A DNA stretch of 64,000 bases from Elysia chlorotica (GCA_003991915.1 RQTK01000082.1:741966-805965); one strand, 5' to 3'. Shown: positions 49,501 through 62,415, counted from the stretch's first letter. The notes: generated by a model from the sequence alone, not told the origin. Translations and numbers: made by a program.

Positions 49501-51260
49501 TAATAACTGTAATCGCAATCCTGGGAAGTTAAAGATAACGAATTAAACTCCAACCGTTATCCTCGTTGTTAAGAACGATGTATTTAAAAACTCTGACATG
49601 ACGACTCAGTCACGATATCATACTGTTCGAATTATTCTATATTGAATAGGGTACAGAAAATGTCCAATACAAAAGAAAATTTCAGTCATATTTACGACGT
49701 ACGAACTCAATCCAGTGCGGAAAGGCTATCAACAACTTCTTTATTTAGATTTTGCTCTTGCACTGGGACTCGATTGTTTTTCTACAATATATTATTCTGT
49801 CTCCTTTTGTGAAGTGCATAGAGCCTGTTGAATTCAAGTCATATAATAAACACGCGCCTTTTTTTTTTGGGGGGGGGGGGGTATTCCTGTTTCTGACGTC
49901 TGTTACGTGTTTATAACTCCAATGTTTTCCACGCCAGCTGCTTTCTACGTGGGCAAGAATCCAATTGCTTTTATCAGCTCAAGGAATAATTATATCACGG
50001 AGCTCTAATCTGGACATTGCTATTTCGTATTTTGTTTTCCGTGTAAGAATGTCCTTATTTTGTGATCGTTTTGCTTACCATAATTACTATTTTACTAAAA
50101 CATATTTGAAATACTGTTACCACCCCTGGATGTAATGACTAATGTGTTGAAAGTAACCATATTTCAAATATATGATGCTGTACGTAACTTACTTTTGATT
50201 GTTGTCGATGCATCTTCGTTTCCCATCCATACAAGAGGTTGAGAATAGAATAGATCAAGCCCACTTCTGTCATCTCAATTAACAAATTCCGAAAGTATTT
50301 TGAAATTATTTTGTGGGTACCTTTATTTTTGTTTTCACATTATTTGATCAACAGTTGTATTAGCCTGAAAGCTTTAGTTTGATAATATCACGATTTCTAT
50401 TTCGATATAAATTTCCTGCCATATAGTCGTTTTGACATACATATGCAGCCTTACAAAAGTACAATCATGGATTCCTGTCCTAAGGCAACTGCAACTGAAT
50501 TTATATAACATGACCAAAAACGTGAGCATTAGTTCTTGCAATGGCTTTTAATTTACCAATCGCTAGCAAAGAGATCTATTATGGCAAAATACATAAAGTT
50601 TAACTAATTGACATGAGAAAAGAGTGAGTACGTTTGGCCATCTTTTAGACAATCGTCTATCTAAGAACAGTTCGTGTTGTCATTTAAATCGCTTTAATTA
50701 AAATGATATTCATAAGTTTTCCGCAGGTTTTATGCATATTTTGTTCTCATTAGGTATAAGCTTAACTTGAAAACAATCTTGCACTGTTTTACCCTGCTGC
50801 TGCGAAAAGTTTTGTAGCGGAAGAGAGCTCAGTAATTTTATTGTGAAACAAAGCAAGACAGACGTTCTGCGCTAGAGGATAAAAACTCAGATAAATCATG
50901 ATGAAAACTGCTTTATTTTTCCGTTTGCGAATTTCGATTTCGCGCTGAGCGGCGAATAACGCAATGCCTTGGGCGCTCACTGATTCGCCAATTATCCGAG
51001 ATTCTTGGGCAGCTGCACCAGTTAAAAGATGAGTGTAAATTAGGAATGGGTCAGGGTGCCCTTCCAGAAAGATACACAGGCGAGCTTTTAGACTAGTGAC
51101 TGTTTGAGCTCATCAATTCTAGAAAAGGCTGGTGTTAGTCTTTCATTTGAAATTTTTCAAAATGAGAGATGTAGGAAAAACTTTCTTTTTCTAGTCTAAT
51201 TAAATAACTAAAATATCACTAAACATTTTATATGGAGAAAGGGTAAAAAGTAAGAGAGAG

Positions 51261-51312
<52 letters not shown>

Positions 51313-52190
51313 GAGAGAGGGAGACAGAGAAAAATACAGAGAGACAGATAGGTATACAGAGTGAAAGACAGAGAGACAGAGAGAGAGAGAGAGAGACAGA
51401 GAGTCAGACAGAAATAGGGCATAGAAACAGGTAAAAACTAGATCTAGATAGAAAGACAAACATTTTTTCAAAGAAAAAAAAAACTTTTAAGAGAGATAAA
51501 ATGCAACAGAAAGAAGTAACCTAGCACAAAGATGATATGCACCAGCCCTAATGCTGGGAAGGGATCGTCTATATATAGAGCGTAGCATTTACTATAGTAA
51601 TTCCACAGTGACATCAGATGAAAAACTTGGAGGTTAACTTGGACCATTCGTAGAAAACTCTATGGTGTCAATTCGTCCTTGGGAACAGATCTTTACTAGT
51701 TTAACACCATATCATAAACAAAATACATAAAAAAATTGTTGTTGGCAGGTCTAAATATGTAACTATTTTACATTGTAATTATGGATGTCGATTATTGTGA
51801 GGAAAACCAAATGGATAGTTAATTTATTGCCTAACGTTATGGAGTGACAAAATTAATGTTAGTTTAAAATTACAAGCGACATCACAAACTTTCTGTCTAT
51901 AATGAAACTGTTGAATTGTTTTTCACACACAGGCTTTTCAAATAAGATCTCTATTTATCTTTAGATTGGAATTATAGTAATTCAAAATCGTATTGGGCTA
52001 AATATTATATATGTAGAAAGGGAAGCACAAGAAAGAGAAATATATATATATAAGAGAGAGAGAGAAAGAGAGAGACAATGAGAGAGAGAGAGGGAGATAG
52101 AGAGAGAGAAGGAAAGAGAGAGAAAAAGAAATTGTGAATAAGAAAGAGAGAAAAGATATCGTGTAAGTTCCTGCTTATATTAAGGTAGAT
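49501..52190. other. AT-rich sequence with GA microsatellites
   Basis: GA-rich runs at about 51255-51400 and 52050-52150, and a poly-T/poly-G run at about 49859-49881. No gene recognised. Confidence 0.55.
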
Positions 52191-52478
52191 TCTAGGGAGA
52201 CCACAATCGCGCTCCCTCTAGACACCCAGTCTAGGGAGACAACAATTGCGCTCCCTCTAGACACCAGTCTAGGGAGACCACAATCGCTCTCCCTCTAGAC
52301 ACCAGTCTAGGGAGACCACAATCGCGGTCCCTCTATACACCAGTATAAGGAGACCATAATCGCGGTCCCTCTATACACCAGTATAAGGAGACCACAATCG
52401 CGGTCCCTCTAGACACCAGTATAAGGAGACCACAATCGCGGGCTCTCTAGACCCCAGTCTAGGGAGACTACATTGAGC
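52191..52478. repeat. 38-bp minisatellite, about seven copies
   Basis: The unit begins gtctagggagaccacaatcg and ends ctctagacacca. Some units have gtataagg and ctatacacca instead. A decayed related copy lies near 53050-53100 (agacagaccacgattgcagt). Confidence 0.95.
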
Positions 52479-53639
52479 CTAGTTTGTTGATACATTCTTC
52501 ATAAATTTGTTGTTGTCATACATGTAAACGGATCTGACAGAAGTTGCTGGTGTGTACAGTTCGAATTCGATATCTACCATTGGAAGAGAAAAAAAAAGCC
52601 TTGGGCTCATTATTTTAATGTTTTGTAATTAATTTAAAGATCTTCTGTATTTTCATGTTCCGTTTCCGACCTCTTTGGAATGTTCCCTCCCTCCCTCCTC
52701 GCTCTCTCCGCCCCGTGTCCCCCTATCTCTCTCTTCTCTCCCAATCTCTGTCTTCCTCTATTCTCGCTAAATCTCTGTCTATACTCTTAAAATCTCTTTC
52801 TATTCTCTCTAAATCACCTCTCTCTCTCTCTCTCTCTCTCTCAACCATGAGCGCCTATAGATCTACTACAGATCTAGGGGCCTACTAGAGATCTACTCTG
52901 CATTACCTAGATCTAGAGATCGAGAAGTTGGTGGGACAAGTCAAAGACAGAGCAAGATCAGGAAGGGGGTAGGAGGAAGCCATTAATTTCTTCGAAAGGA
53001 CGAAGCAGCTTAGGGAGTAAATATAGATTAGGGAAACCGAAGAAAATGGGGGTCTCTGTAGACGCTGGGCTAGACAGACCACGATTGCAGTCTCGGAAGA
53101 CACTTCCTAATATTAAACAAGCAGATCAAATGAGGTGTAATATAGTTTCATAGAAGGACAATGAATGTCATATACTAAGTGCGCCAATAAATGTAGCGCA
53201 AAATTGTCTGGTGTCTTAAAGTTATCTATAATACTTCGACATAATTCCTGTGAAAACTAGATAATTTTGCCATTAAAAGACTAAATTTACAACAAGATGC
53301 GTGCAAAATAGCTATAATAGTATTTCTAGCTAGAGTCTTAACTACCAGTATCTCCAAAGGCGTACAATGTTTTCCACTGTAAGAAGCTCGAAGGCATACT
53401 CTGTTTTTTTAGTAGGGAGGTTTACTGAAATGGGAATGTGTTCAGGATTGTGGGATGTTGCTAGTACGATTCCTGATAACCAGTGGCCATAAATGCGAGC
53501 CTTTTCCACCAGTTTCCGTCTGGCTGTAGAAGGTTGTTTTTATACGCAATTTTAAGCGGGGAGAGTAGTAGAATATATGCAGAAAAGGAGGTCAATAGGG
53601 CATTTGAATTTAAGATAGATAAGTTGAATCGATCTTGAG
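52479..53639. other. Pyrimidine-rich and AT-rich flank, nothing recognised
   Basis: CT-rich run at about 52680-52840. No exon recognised. Confidence 0.5.
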
Positions 53640-54470
53640 AATTGTACTAAATTTTACCGTTAAATAATAAATACAATTGACTAACAATCTTACAAACTTT
53701 ATTGAAAAATTTAGACAGACTGATGGTAAGCTGCACATCTGCTTCATCGACTATTCAAAGGCATTTGACTGTGTAAAGCACGAGGAGCTGTGGGAAACAT
53801 TAAAAGTGGTGAATATTCACCCTAACATCATATTAAGATTGATAAAAAGGTTGTATATCGGGCAGGAGGCTGCAGCAAGATTGACGTATGGTGCATCAAA
53901 TTGGATCCCTATTTACAAAGGCGTAAAACAAGGCTGCATTCTCTCGCTACATCTCTTTAGTTTTTATACCGAGTATATAATAAGAAAAGTTGAACACGAC
54001 CCAAGAAATAATCTTTTTAATGAACCTTGCATCCAAGAATTTAAAGTAAGGGACCTGATGTACGCTAATGACTCGCACTGCTCTCCACAAGCCTGGGGGA
54101 CTTGACAAGCTGGTCCAAAGTTAAAGAGTACAGCGAAAAGAACGGTCTGCTGCTGAATGTTAAGGAAACTAAAATTATTAACATCGACAAGTGCAGCTCT
54201 GTGAGAAAATGTGGAGCATGCAGACACATATGGACGTGAAGGTTGAGCAATTACAAAAATAGAAAATATGAAAAGATCCTGTGTTCTTTTGAATTAAAAT
54301 GCTTCAGAAAATGTTTAGAGTTCCATGGACACAATACATAAAAAAATGACGACATACTAAAAGAACTTCTAACCCTGTCGCGCCCACAATGGTTTTCACG
54401 GACACATGAAACACCATCTCAACAAGAAGACAGATAGAGTTTTTTGGTCGAATTTTGAATATACCTGGGT
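53640..54470 (+). mobile_element. Non-LTR retrotransposon relic with reverse transcriptase palm region
   Basis: The frame 53677-54105 has motif A (FIDYSKAFDCVKHEELW), motif B (GVKQGCILSLHLF) and a motif C region reading YAND where active enzymes have YADD. A frameshift follows, after which LSTSLGDLTSWSKVKEYS and NGLLLNVKETKIIN continue in another frame. The C-terminal tail is corrupted by stops. The element is 5' truncated and inactive. The tail family is shared with 42140-42525. Confidence 0.88.
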
Positions 54471-54774
54471 TTTTTTTTAATGAATAAAGCATTTACTTTA
54501 TCTTTTTAAGCCTTTACCTACTATAGATCTTTTGCTTTCTCTTCGTTAACTTAAACAATTTACATTTATAATTTCAAGGACCCATCTGTGAAGACAACAG
54601 AGTACTAAAATAATCATCTCACGCTAAATCCACGCTCACCTCTTCGATTTGTAAAAGAATGTACGGCGAGCGCGAGGTGCTTGATATTATTTTTTCAACA
54701 AGCCTAGTTATCTGTCTCTTAATGTACTCCTAGTTTCCTAAGTTATTGAGAGATACTGTGCTGGCCAGCCCAAT

Positions 54775-54955
54775 AACAGTCCCTACTGGTTGTGTTGGTG
54801 TCAGTATAATGTGACCGGCTTAGACAGGAGTCATGGCATTCCCGCCCTGTCTCGTGTGTGGCAGCACATAAAATTGTCAGACGTTAGCTTTGGGGTCCGT
54901 CCACAATATAGCTTATATAGTGCTGATGTTGGACCTTAAAACCAACTCAACTGAA
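54775..54955 (+). repeat. tRNA-derived SINE, family A, 5' truncated
   Basis: Well preserved from the central body onwards: ttggtgtcagtataatgtga, cttagacaggagtcatggca, ctgtctcgtgtgtggcagca and gtgctgatgttggaccttaa. Confidence 0.92.
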
Positions 54956-55009
54956 CTCAGCCCTATAGCAATTGTGTATTTTGTTTCCTTAGCTATGCGT
55001 GAACAGTTA

Positions 55010-55160
55010 TTTTTCCCCAGAACTATTCCACCCAGCCAGCTCTCCAGGCTGGGTACTGTGTTGAGAGGCCCGCCCACAGTTTTGGTCTGATATTTAAGCT
55101 TGACACTCCATTAGTCCTGGCTTCACAGGCTGTCAACAGTCTCCAGCGTCACTCCAGGAC
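55010..55160 (+). promoter_or_regulatory. Possible promoter-like segment (weak)
   Basis: A GC-richer island holds an inverted GC box (ggcccgcccac), then a TATA-like gatatttaagc about 25 bases later, then a possible initiator in ggcttcacagg. No coding exon follows on the plus strand, so this is only a suggestion. Confidence 0.15.
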
Positions 55161-55444
55161 GCAGAACGACAACTTAGCTAACAATTGGGAGCTTTCATCA
55201 AACAGCCCTGGCTTTTTACTATCTATATTAGTTGAAAGGTGCTCGGTACTTTTAAATAGTAAAGAAATCAGAACTCGGGTGTCTAAGTTTATAACACCCT
55301 TGTTGGTTTACTTACTGCATTAATAATATTAGCAATTGAGCAAGAACAGGGGAGGCAAATCCATTTTTCTTGAATGAAATGATTGAGCTAGTTGCATGGC
55401 TATTTAAAAAAAAAATTCAAATTCTATTCTAAGTTTTTGTCCAT

Positions 55445-55610
55445 TCACAGTGTCGATGTCAGTAAAATTTCACCAGATGCAGCAGGAGTACTGGTATCGC
55501 TGAATCGTCACTGCATGGTCTCTTTATGGCAGTGTGTATAATTTCCGACTTTGGTCTTGGGACCCGTGTGCTGCTGATTTGGGCGTGAGAAAACCAACTC
55601 TTGCACTCAG
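55445..55610 (+). repeat. Decayed SINE family A copy
   Basis: Recognisable as gtgtcgatgtcagtaaaatt, gtatcgctgaatcgtcactg, ttggtcttgggacccgtgtg and ctgctgatttgggcg. Confidence 0.55.
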
Positions 55611-58024
55611 TTCATTCACAAAATATTTAAATTTCGTTTCCATTGAATTTACTACATAAATATCTTCTTTAGCTAAACATAACAAGTTATTGATACAGTC
55701 ACAATTTGATGAATTCATGAATTTTAACCATATGATTGCAGCTAGGTGTATTAATGCAGATTCAAAATGGGTTGTTATATACAGTATATCAGTATAATAT
55801 TTATTACAATAGCTCAACATCCTTAATTTTAAGCATTTATGGAAAATCGATGTAGCATATTAAATACCGTACATCACCCAAATACCCATACTGAGTTCAG
55901 AAATAAATGTAACCTACTGTTCATTAAAAAGTTGAGTTTATATACTTATGAATTAAATCTATCTACAATTATATATGTGTTTACATAGATTTAGGTATTA
56001 AAAAAATATAGCTATTAATCTACGTTTTAAATTCTAGATTCCATTCTACTATTTGATGGTGTATTTTATACTGTTTTTATTATGATTTAGATTTAGGTTT
56101 AGATGCATTATTATGCAAATCAAATAATGAGAGCTCATGATTGATTTTCAAACCTGTTATCTGGAGAAGTCAAAGCTGCTCAGCAACAGAAGTTAACAGC
56201 AGAGAAGGTACCCGATCTACCGCTTGGATAGGCAATAAAAGGGACCATGGAATTTATCAGCTGCAGGGTTACCCTTACCCAAACAAAAATCAGTAAAAGT
56301 TCTTCACCCATCTCTCTATCCCTAAAGATTGCATGGCGATTTTGTCTATCATGGAAAAAAAAACTGCTCTCTCTCCATTTTTGTTAGATATACATTTTAA
56401 TGTAAACAAAAGCTTGTTAGATGAGAAATTTGCATGTGTAAGTTAGACAGTGTTTAGTTGCTATTTAGGTCGTGGTTAGTCTTAGTCGGAATTTGAACAT
56501 TCGGTATTTGCGTACAGCACTGACTAAACCACTCCTTCGACACGTCGTAAACTACGTCTTCTTTGTGCTAACTACTCTAGACTTAGTCCTTGAAAAAAAA
56601 ATATTCAATTTTCAAAGTATTTCCTTGTGAGGCACACAATTATCTTTCTTAGGAATTCTTTTCTTTGAACTTCCATTTAATCATTTAAATTTTACCGAAG
56701 TCTTCTAAAACTACTAATTAGATACCCTTTTATCTGATTTATTCTAACAATCTAAGAAGGGTAGAGCACTTTTGTTCAGGTTTTGATCTTCTTCCGCATT
56801 CAGACTTGGTCAGATCAATGATGGATTTCGCAGGTCTTCCATTAGACACTAATTGAGCTTTAGCACTAAGGGTCACCATTGAACTTTAGCAAACAACTAA
56901 TGGGGATATTATTGGGAAATATAGGTAGGCCCCATCTACGATGGAATAAAAAAAAAAACAACAAAAAACCACCATACAAAAAGCAAAAAAAACAATCAAA
57001 ACAAAAGCAGAAACAAAAACAGAAATGAAATTAAGGATCAGTATGAAAACCGTCCTCCTATGTAAATTTAAACCCATTTCATCTTCATATTACCTTAAAA
57101 AGTCAACTCCTTGCCGTTCTTGGTTGATGTGTATAACGATGACATACAAGCAATGTACGAGGAGAAAAAAATTACTCACATTTTTCCACTTTGTAACTCA
57201 GATAGAACCCATCCCACAGAATTGATACGGACATCTCCCTCTCCTGCGCCGTTCCCAAGTGGGCTAGATTTATTGGGAGCCATATAATGGAATCTACTGT
57301 CATGAATTTTTATGACTAATATTGCAGAAAATCCTGCAGCTAGCAAAAATGATTTTTTTTAGAATGGCGATATCAGAGAAATCATTCTATAATGGCTCTG
57401 TGCAATCAATAAAAAGGCAATACCAGGGTCATTATAACGTGATTGAAATTAAAAAAGGAGATAATAAAGAACTTCACAAAACAACAACAGCATTAACAAA
57501 CATTTTTGTATCATGCGATGAAATAAAGAGATTTAACACCCAAAATGTGACGATTTTGCGAAAAGGCCGACCTATTCCCTCCACCCTTACAATGGACGTT
57601 TTTATTCCCAAGAAGCAATATTACCATCGATCGTGTAAAAATGGGCAGAAAAAAATATGATTGCTAGTGAAAATTTTAACTGCCTGTATTTGAAAAACAA
57701 AATCCATATAATTATTTTCGTCCGTAGAAGTATGATGCCCCAACAGGCCATCTTAACAAAAGCACCTTGTCATCTTTGCAGTCCTTACTGGTGCCTCTAA
57801 CATTTAGGTAGGAATTTTTGTTACTGTAGATGTGGTAAGTTTTTTCGCTGTTCAAGTTTAACGCCTTGCATAGCTCTTCAAGTGAAGATCGAACTATTTA
57901 GTTTCCTAGTAACAAACTTAAACTCGTTTCCTTGCCTAATTTCTTCCAAGGGTTCATAACCAGTTCAGACGAACCATTTTCCCTTCAATTTTGTGTCTTC
58001 AAAGATGATTTAGAGAGAGAGAGA

Positions 58025-58072
<48 letters not shown>

Positions 58073-58999
58073 TAGTTCGTGGCTAATTGGACTAAAAGCT
58101 TGACTAAAGAAAGTAAAAAAAAAAACAAAAACAGTCCAAATAACTCATCGATCGATTCGAACGGTCCATTCTACACTCAGGCTGAGAGAAGAAGGGATAG
58201 AACGATACAGCGAGTGAAGGAAAGAGGGAGATGGAGAGAGCAAGTGAGTGCGTGAAATAGAGAAAGTAAGAGAAGAGAAAGAGAGAGAGAGAGAGATAGA
58301 GGGAGATGGAGAGAGCAAGTGAGTGCGTGAAATAGAGAAAGTTTGAGAAAGGGAGAAGAGTTAGAGTGAGATAAAGGAGAACGAGAGAGAGAAACAAATA
58401 GAGGGTGGAAGAGAACAATAATTAGAGCGTGAAAGAGAGAAATAAAGAGAGTCCGAATGAGAAAGAGAGAAAGAGAGAGATAGAGGGAGATATAGATAGA
58501 TGGACAGATAGATAGATAGAAAGATAGATAAATAGACAGGAGAGAGAGAGAGAGAGAGAGAGAGAGTTATGCGATATAAAATAACCAGGCGATAATCACA
58601 ATGTATAAATAAAAAAACACAAGAATAGGAAAAATACACCTGAATGTGAGCTATAAGTGTAGAGACCTAGCATCAAGTAGAAACTATCCACACCTAATCT
58701 TGCGAGGTAACATCAACATAGAGCTATCTATGCCTAAAGTTAACAACTTAGTTTCAGCAAGTAACTAGATCCATCTACATCTCACATTGCGCAAGTGCGC
58801 ATGAACTAGCAACAATCCACGCACAGTGTTCCGGAACAATATTCTGTAAGATTTCCACGCTGCATAATTCAAGCGACCGTGGCCCAATCTATAGTCCAGA
58901 CCATACCACCACACACACATCTCTATAGTCCAGACCACACACATACACACACATCTGTTTCTAAAGTCCTGGCTACACCCAGAGCTAGAGATGCCCTCT
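55611..58999. other. AT-rich sequence with GA microsatellites; one unidentified ORF
   Basis: GA-rich runs at about 58014-58070, 58200-58480 and 58540-58566. An open frame of 112 codons at 57322-57660 is listed separately. No SLC7 or laminin exon was recognised. Confidence 0.5.
57322..57660 (+). CDS. Unidentified open reading frame, 112 codons
   Basis: The frame is free of simple repeats and has mixed composition, including KGDNKELHKTTTALTNIFVS and RKGRPIPSTLTMDVF. I recognise no domain. No splice context or neighbouring homologous block supports it. It could be a fragment of a mobile-element protein or chance. Confidence 0.15.
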   Translation: MQKILQLAKMIFFRMAISEKSFYNGSVQSIKRQYQGHYNVIEIKKGDNKELHKTTTALTNIFVSCDEIKRFNTQNVTILRKGRPIPSTLTMDVFIPKKQYYHRSCKNGQKKI

Positions 59000-59000
59000 T

Positions 59001-59610
59001 NNNNNNNNNNNNNNNNNNNNNNNNNNNNNNNNNNNNNNNNNNNNNNNNNNNNNNNNNNNNNNNNNNNNNNNNNNNNNNNNNNNNNNNNNNNNNNNNNNNN
59101 NNNNNNNNNNNNNNNNNNNNNNNNNNNNNNNNNNNNNNNNNNNNNNNNNNNNNNNNNNNNNNNNNNNNNNNNNNNNNNNNNNNNNNNNNNNNNNNNNNNN
59201 NNNNNNNNNNNNNNNNNNNNNNNNNNNNNNNNNNNNNNNNNNNNNNNNNNNNNNNNNNNNNNNNNNNNNNNNNNNNNNNNNNNNNNNNNNNNNNNNNNNN
59301 NNNNNNNNNNNNNNNNNNNNNNNNNNNNNNNNNNNNNNNNNNNNNNNNNNNNNNNNNNNNNNNNNNNNNNNNNNNNNNNNNNNNNNNNNNNNNNNNNNNN
59401 NNNNNNNNNNNNNNNNNNNNNNNNNNNNNNNNNNNNNNNNNNNNNNNNNNNNNNNNNNNNNNNNNNNNNNNNNNNNNNNNNNNNNNNNNNNNNNNNNNNN
59501 NNNNNNNNNNNNNNNNNNNNNNNNNNNNNNNNNNNNNNNNNNNNNNNNNNNNNNNNNNNNNNNNNNNNNNNNNNNNNNNNNNNNNNNNNNNNNNNNNNNN
59601 NNNNNNNNNN
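59001..59610. other. Assembly gap, 610 N
   Basis: A run of N. It lies where the next SLC7 exon could be. The sequence on the right edge is the 3' end of a SINE. Confidence 0.99.
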
Positions 59611-59842
59611 TTAACGCCCAACAGCAGCACTATATAGACTATATTGTGGACGGGCCCCAAGACGGACGTCTGACAATTTTATGTGCTGCCACACACAAGA
59701 CAGGTCGGGGATACCATGACTCCTGTCTCAGCCGGTCACATTATACTGACACTGACCCAACCAGTAGGGAACGCAACAGCCAGGATTCGAACTCGGGACC
59801 TTTTGCGTCGGAAGCCGGTGTTCTACCCCTGGACCCCCCTCC
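59611..59842 (-). repeat. Nearly full-length tRNA-derived SINE, family A
   Basis: Read on the minus strand: head with gaacaccggcttccgacgca and box B gagttcgaatcctggc, body gtcagtataatgtgaccggc, and 3' end next to the gap (ttgggcgttaa). The head is the same type as in the copy at 37045-37300. A GA run follows at 59845-59900. Confidence 0.93.
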
Positions 59843-60477
59843 CCAGAGAGAGAGAGGAGAGAGAGACAGAGAGAGAGAGAGAGACAGAGAGAGAGATAGA
59901 AGGGGAAAAATAATAAAGAAGAAAAAAGAGAGAGAAAGAAAGACATTAAAAAAAAAAAGAAAAGAAAAGATAATTTCATAAATAAAAAAGAAGGAAACAA
60001 AGATATAATTAACTGTTGGCAAGGGGCCTAAAAGTTCCCCCTTCAAAAAGAATCGGCTTACATACAATTAGACCCTACACAGTATTCAACCTATTCGTAT
60101 GAATGGATACCCCAGCTTGCTGTCTATAAAAAAAAAAAAAAACAACTCCACACGTGACTGCTTAATGAATAATTCATTTGGGACACAAATTAGAAGGCAA
60201 ATGAATACAGCTTTACTTTTTAAACTGCTCAACCATGCATACATAATTTACCAATTGTTATTAACTTACAAGAACAAAAACTATTGCAATACATCTGCTC
60301 TATATAAATAAAATAGGCGACCATAATTCATCCAGCAGTAGGATTGGACTTCAAAATAAGCTGTTTAAAAATAATTAACTGTTGTAGAAGTAATTTCCAT
60401 AGCTGGACTTATACCCTTATTTGACTCTGGAATTACAGAGTACTTTTCTCAAGTGCTGCCAAAGTGTTGATACCTAC
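59843..60477. other. SLC7 intron or flank
   Basis: GA and A-rich runs at 59845-59985, then AT-rich sequence. No exon seen. Confidence 0.5.
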
Positions 60478-60577
60478 CATCCCGAGTAAGAAAACAGCCC
60501 AGAGTAGAAGGCTAGCGCAATTTTGCCCGGTTGTGTGGCCGAGCCTTCAAAGGGAGCTTGAAAGTTCTCAGTAGATC
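60478..60577 (-). CDS. SLC7-family amino acid transporter, exon at the start of a membrane segment
   Basis: 100 bases, phase 1 to phase 2, acceptor tatccccctgcag and donor gtaggtat. The product is GSTENFQAPFEGSATQPGK followed by IALAFYSGLFSYSGW. The pattern FEGS...G.IALA.YSGLFSY.GW is characteristic of L-type and y+L-type transporter light chains (SLC7A5-A8 group). These carry neutral or cationic amino acids across the plasma membrane together with an SLC3 heavy chain. It joins in frame to the exon at 62416-62541. The following exon, expected to start with the rest of the Trp codon and a LNFVTEE-like motif, was not found and may be in the N gap. Confidence 0.95.
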
Positions 60578-60739
60578 CTGCAGGGGGATATGGCAGTTCA
60601 GACACTTACTTTTGCATTAAAAAATGTGCCTAGTATATTTATTTTTTTATGTTAGCAATGCATTAGAAAGAGGAATAACTTACGGTTGAACAAAAAAGAT
60701 TGCATATGCAGGATTGATAATTGAGGTAACTTCTGAAGA

Positions 60740-61647
60740 GAAGTAATCACCATAATTCTGATTGGCTCAAGAAGTAATCACCATAATTCTGATTGGCTCA
60801 AGAAGTAATCACCATAATTCTGATTGGCTCAAGAAGTAATCACCATAATTCTGATTGGCTCAAGAAGTAATCACCATAATTCTGATTGGCTCAAGAAGTA
60901 ATCACCATAATTCTGATTGGCTCAAGAAGTAATCACCATAATTCTGATTGGCTCAAGAAGTAATCACCATAATTCTGATTGGCTCAAGAAGTAATCACCA
61001 TAATTCTGATTGGCTCAAGAAGTAATCACCATAATTCTGATTGGCTCAAGAAGTAATCACCATAATTCTGATTGGCTCAAGAAGTAATCACCATAATTCT
61101 GATTGGCTCAAGAAGTAATCACCATAATTCTGATTGGCTCAAGAAGTAATCACCATAATTCTGATTGGCTCAAGAAGTAATCACCATAATTCTGATTGGC
61201 TCAAGAAGTAATCACCATAATTCTGATTGGCTCAAGAAGTAATCACCATAATTCTGATTGGCTCAAGAAGTAATCACCATAATTCTGATTGGCTCAAGAA
61301 GTAATCACCATAATTCTGATTGGCTCAAGAAGTAATCACCATAATTCTGATTGGCTCAAGAAGTAATCACCATAATTCTGATTGGCTCAAGAAGTAATCA
61401 CCATAATTCTGATTGGCTCAAGAAGTAATCACCATAATTCTGATTGGCTCAAGAAGTAATCACCATAATTCTGATTGGCTCAAGAAGTAATCACCATAAT
61501 TCTGATTGGCTCAAGAAGTAATCACCATAATTCTGATTGGCTCAAGAAGTAATCACCATAATTCTGATTGGCTCAAGAAGTAATCACCATAATTCTGATT
61601 GGCTCAAGAAGTAATCACCATAATTCTGATTGGCTCAAGAAGTAATC
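60740..61647. repeat. 31-bp minisatellite, 29 copies, inside an SLC7 intron
   Basis: The landmark gaagtaatcac starts at 60740 and its last occurrence starts at 61639, a distance of exactly 29 x 31 bases. The units appear identical. Each contains taattctgattggctcaag, which includes an inverted CCAAT box (attgg). There are no unique spacers and 31 is not a multiple of three, so it is neither a CRISPR array nor coding. Confidence 0.99.
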
Positions 61648-62415
61648 TTTGATGTACTTTACATTTATCATTCCACTCCTTGATAATTCCCAAATGGTGA
61701 CAGAGGGACTGCTTTTATTCTGACCTTCTGTTTTTCAGACCAGATAACTGAGAGGGTAGAGCTCTTGCTACAAAACAATAATTTGATTTATATCAATTCA
61801 TGATGACTTTTATAATGCCCGAGAGGTAAAGGTAAAAGCTGGTTGGATGACCAAAAATGTCAGCAACTAGGCTATATCATGGACGTGTCCCAAGACAATA
61901 ATTATTACACGCTGCAACACAATACAGAAACACAGCGGGGTAATAGGGTGCCTCAGCCAATCAAACTAATGTATACTGACGCCAACTCAACCAGTAGGAA
62001 AAAAATAATGCAAACAAATGTGTCCTATCATGGTATCTAAACACCTGGGACCTTCCACATAGAAGGACAGTAGGCCGCCACTCGAGCCAGCTTGCCCCCT
62101 CTGTTTTACCTGTATTGACCTCCTGTCTTGTGGCACCACAGCTCCCTATATAACGTCCTAGAGATTGTGGCATACGCTTACAGATTTACTATAGATCCTA
62201 TGTTTAAGCAAGTCTTGGAGACTAAAACCGAAGCGGACACCAATCTTAATTTTAGGGTCCAACTAGTCAAAGGTGATCAGCTACTAGACTCCTGGCATCA
62301 GTCAATGATCCCATTCTCCCCTTAAAAATATATACAACTGTACATGTAATAAGCAAAATCCGAGAAATTCAAAGTTACATATATAATAATAATTATGCTA
62401 TATAGACACATGTAC
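61648..62415 (-). other. SLC7 intron, remainder, with a SINE copy
   Basis: A decayed SINE family A copy in minus orientation lies at about 61850-62100 (cagcaactaggctatatcat, gacgccaactcaaccagtag). An open frame at 62128-62325 on the plus strand is not recognised. Confidence 0.6.

Noticed and set aside
58879-59660. Frames of 207-252 codons
   Set aside because: They run through 610 N and have no meaning.
60740-61647. Regular ~31-bp repeats could suggest a CRISPR array
   Set aside because: The units abut with no unique spacers, and the context is a eukaryotic intron. It is a minisatellite.
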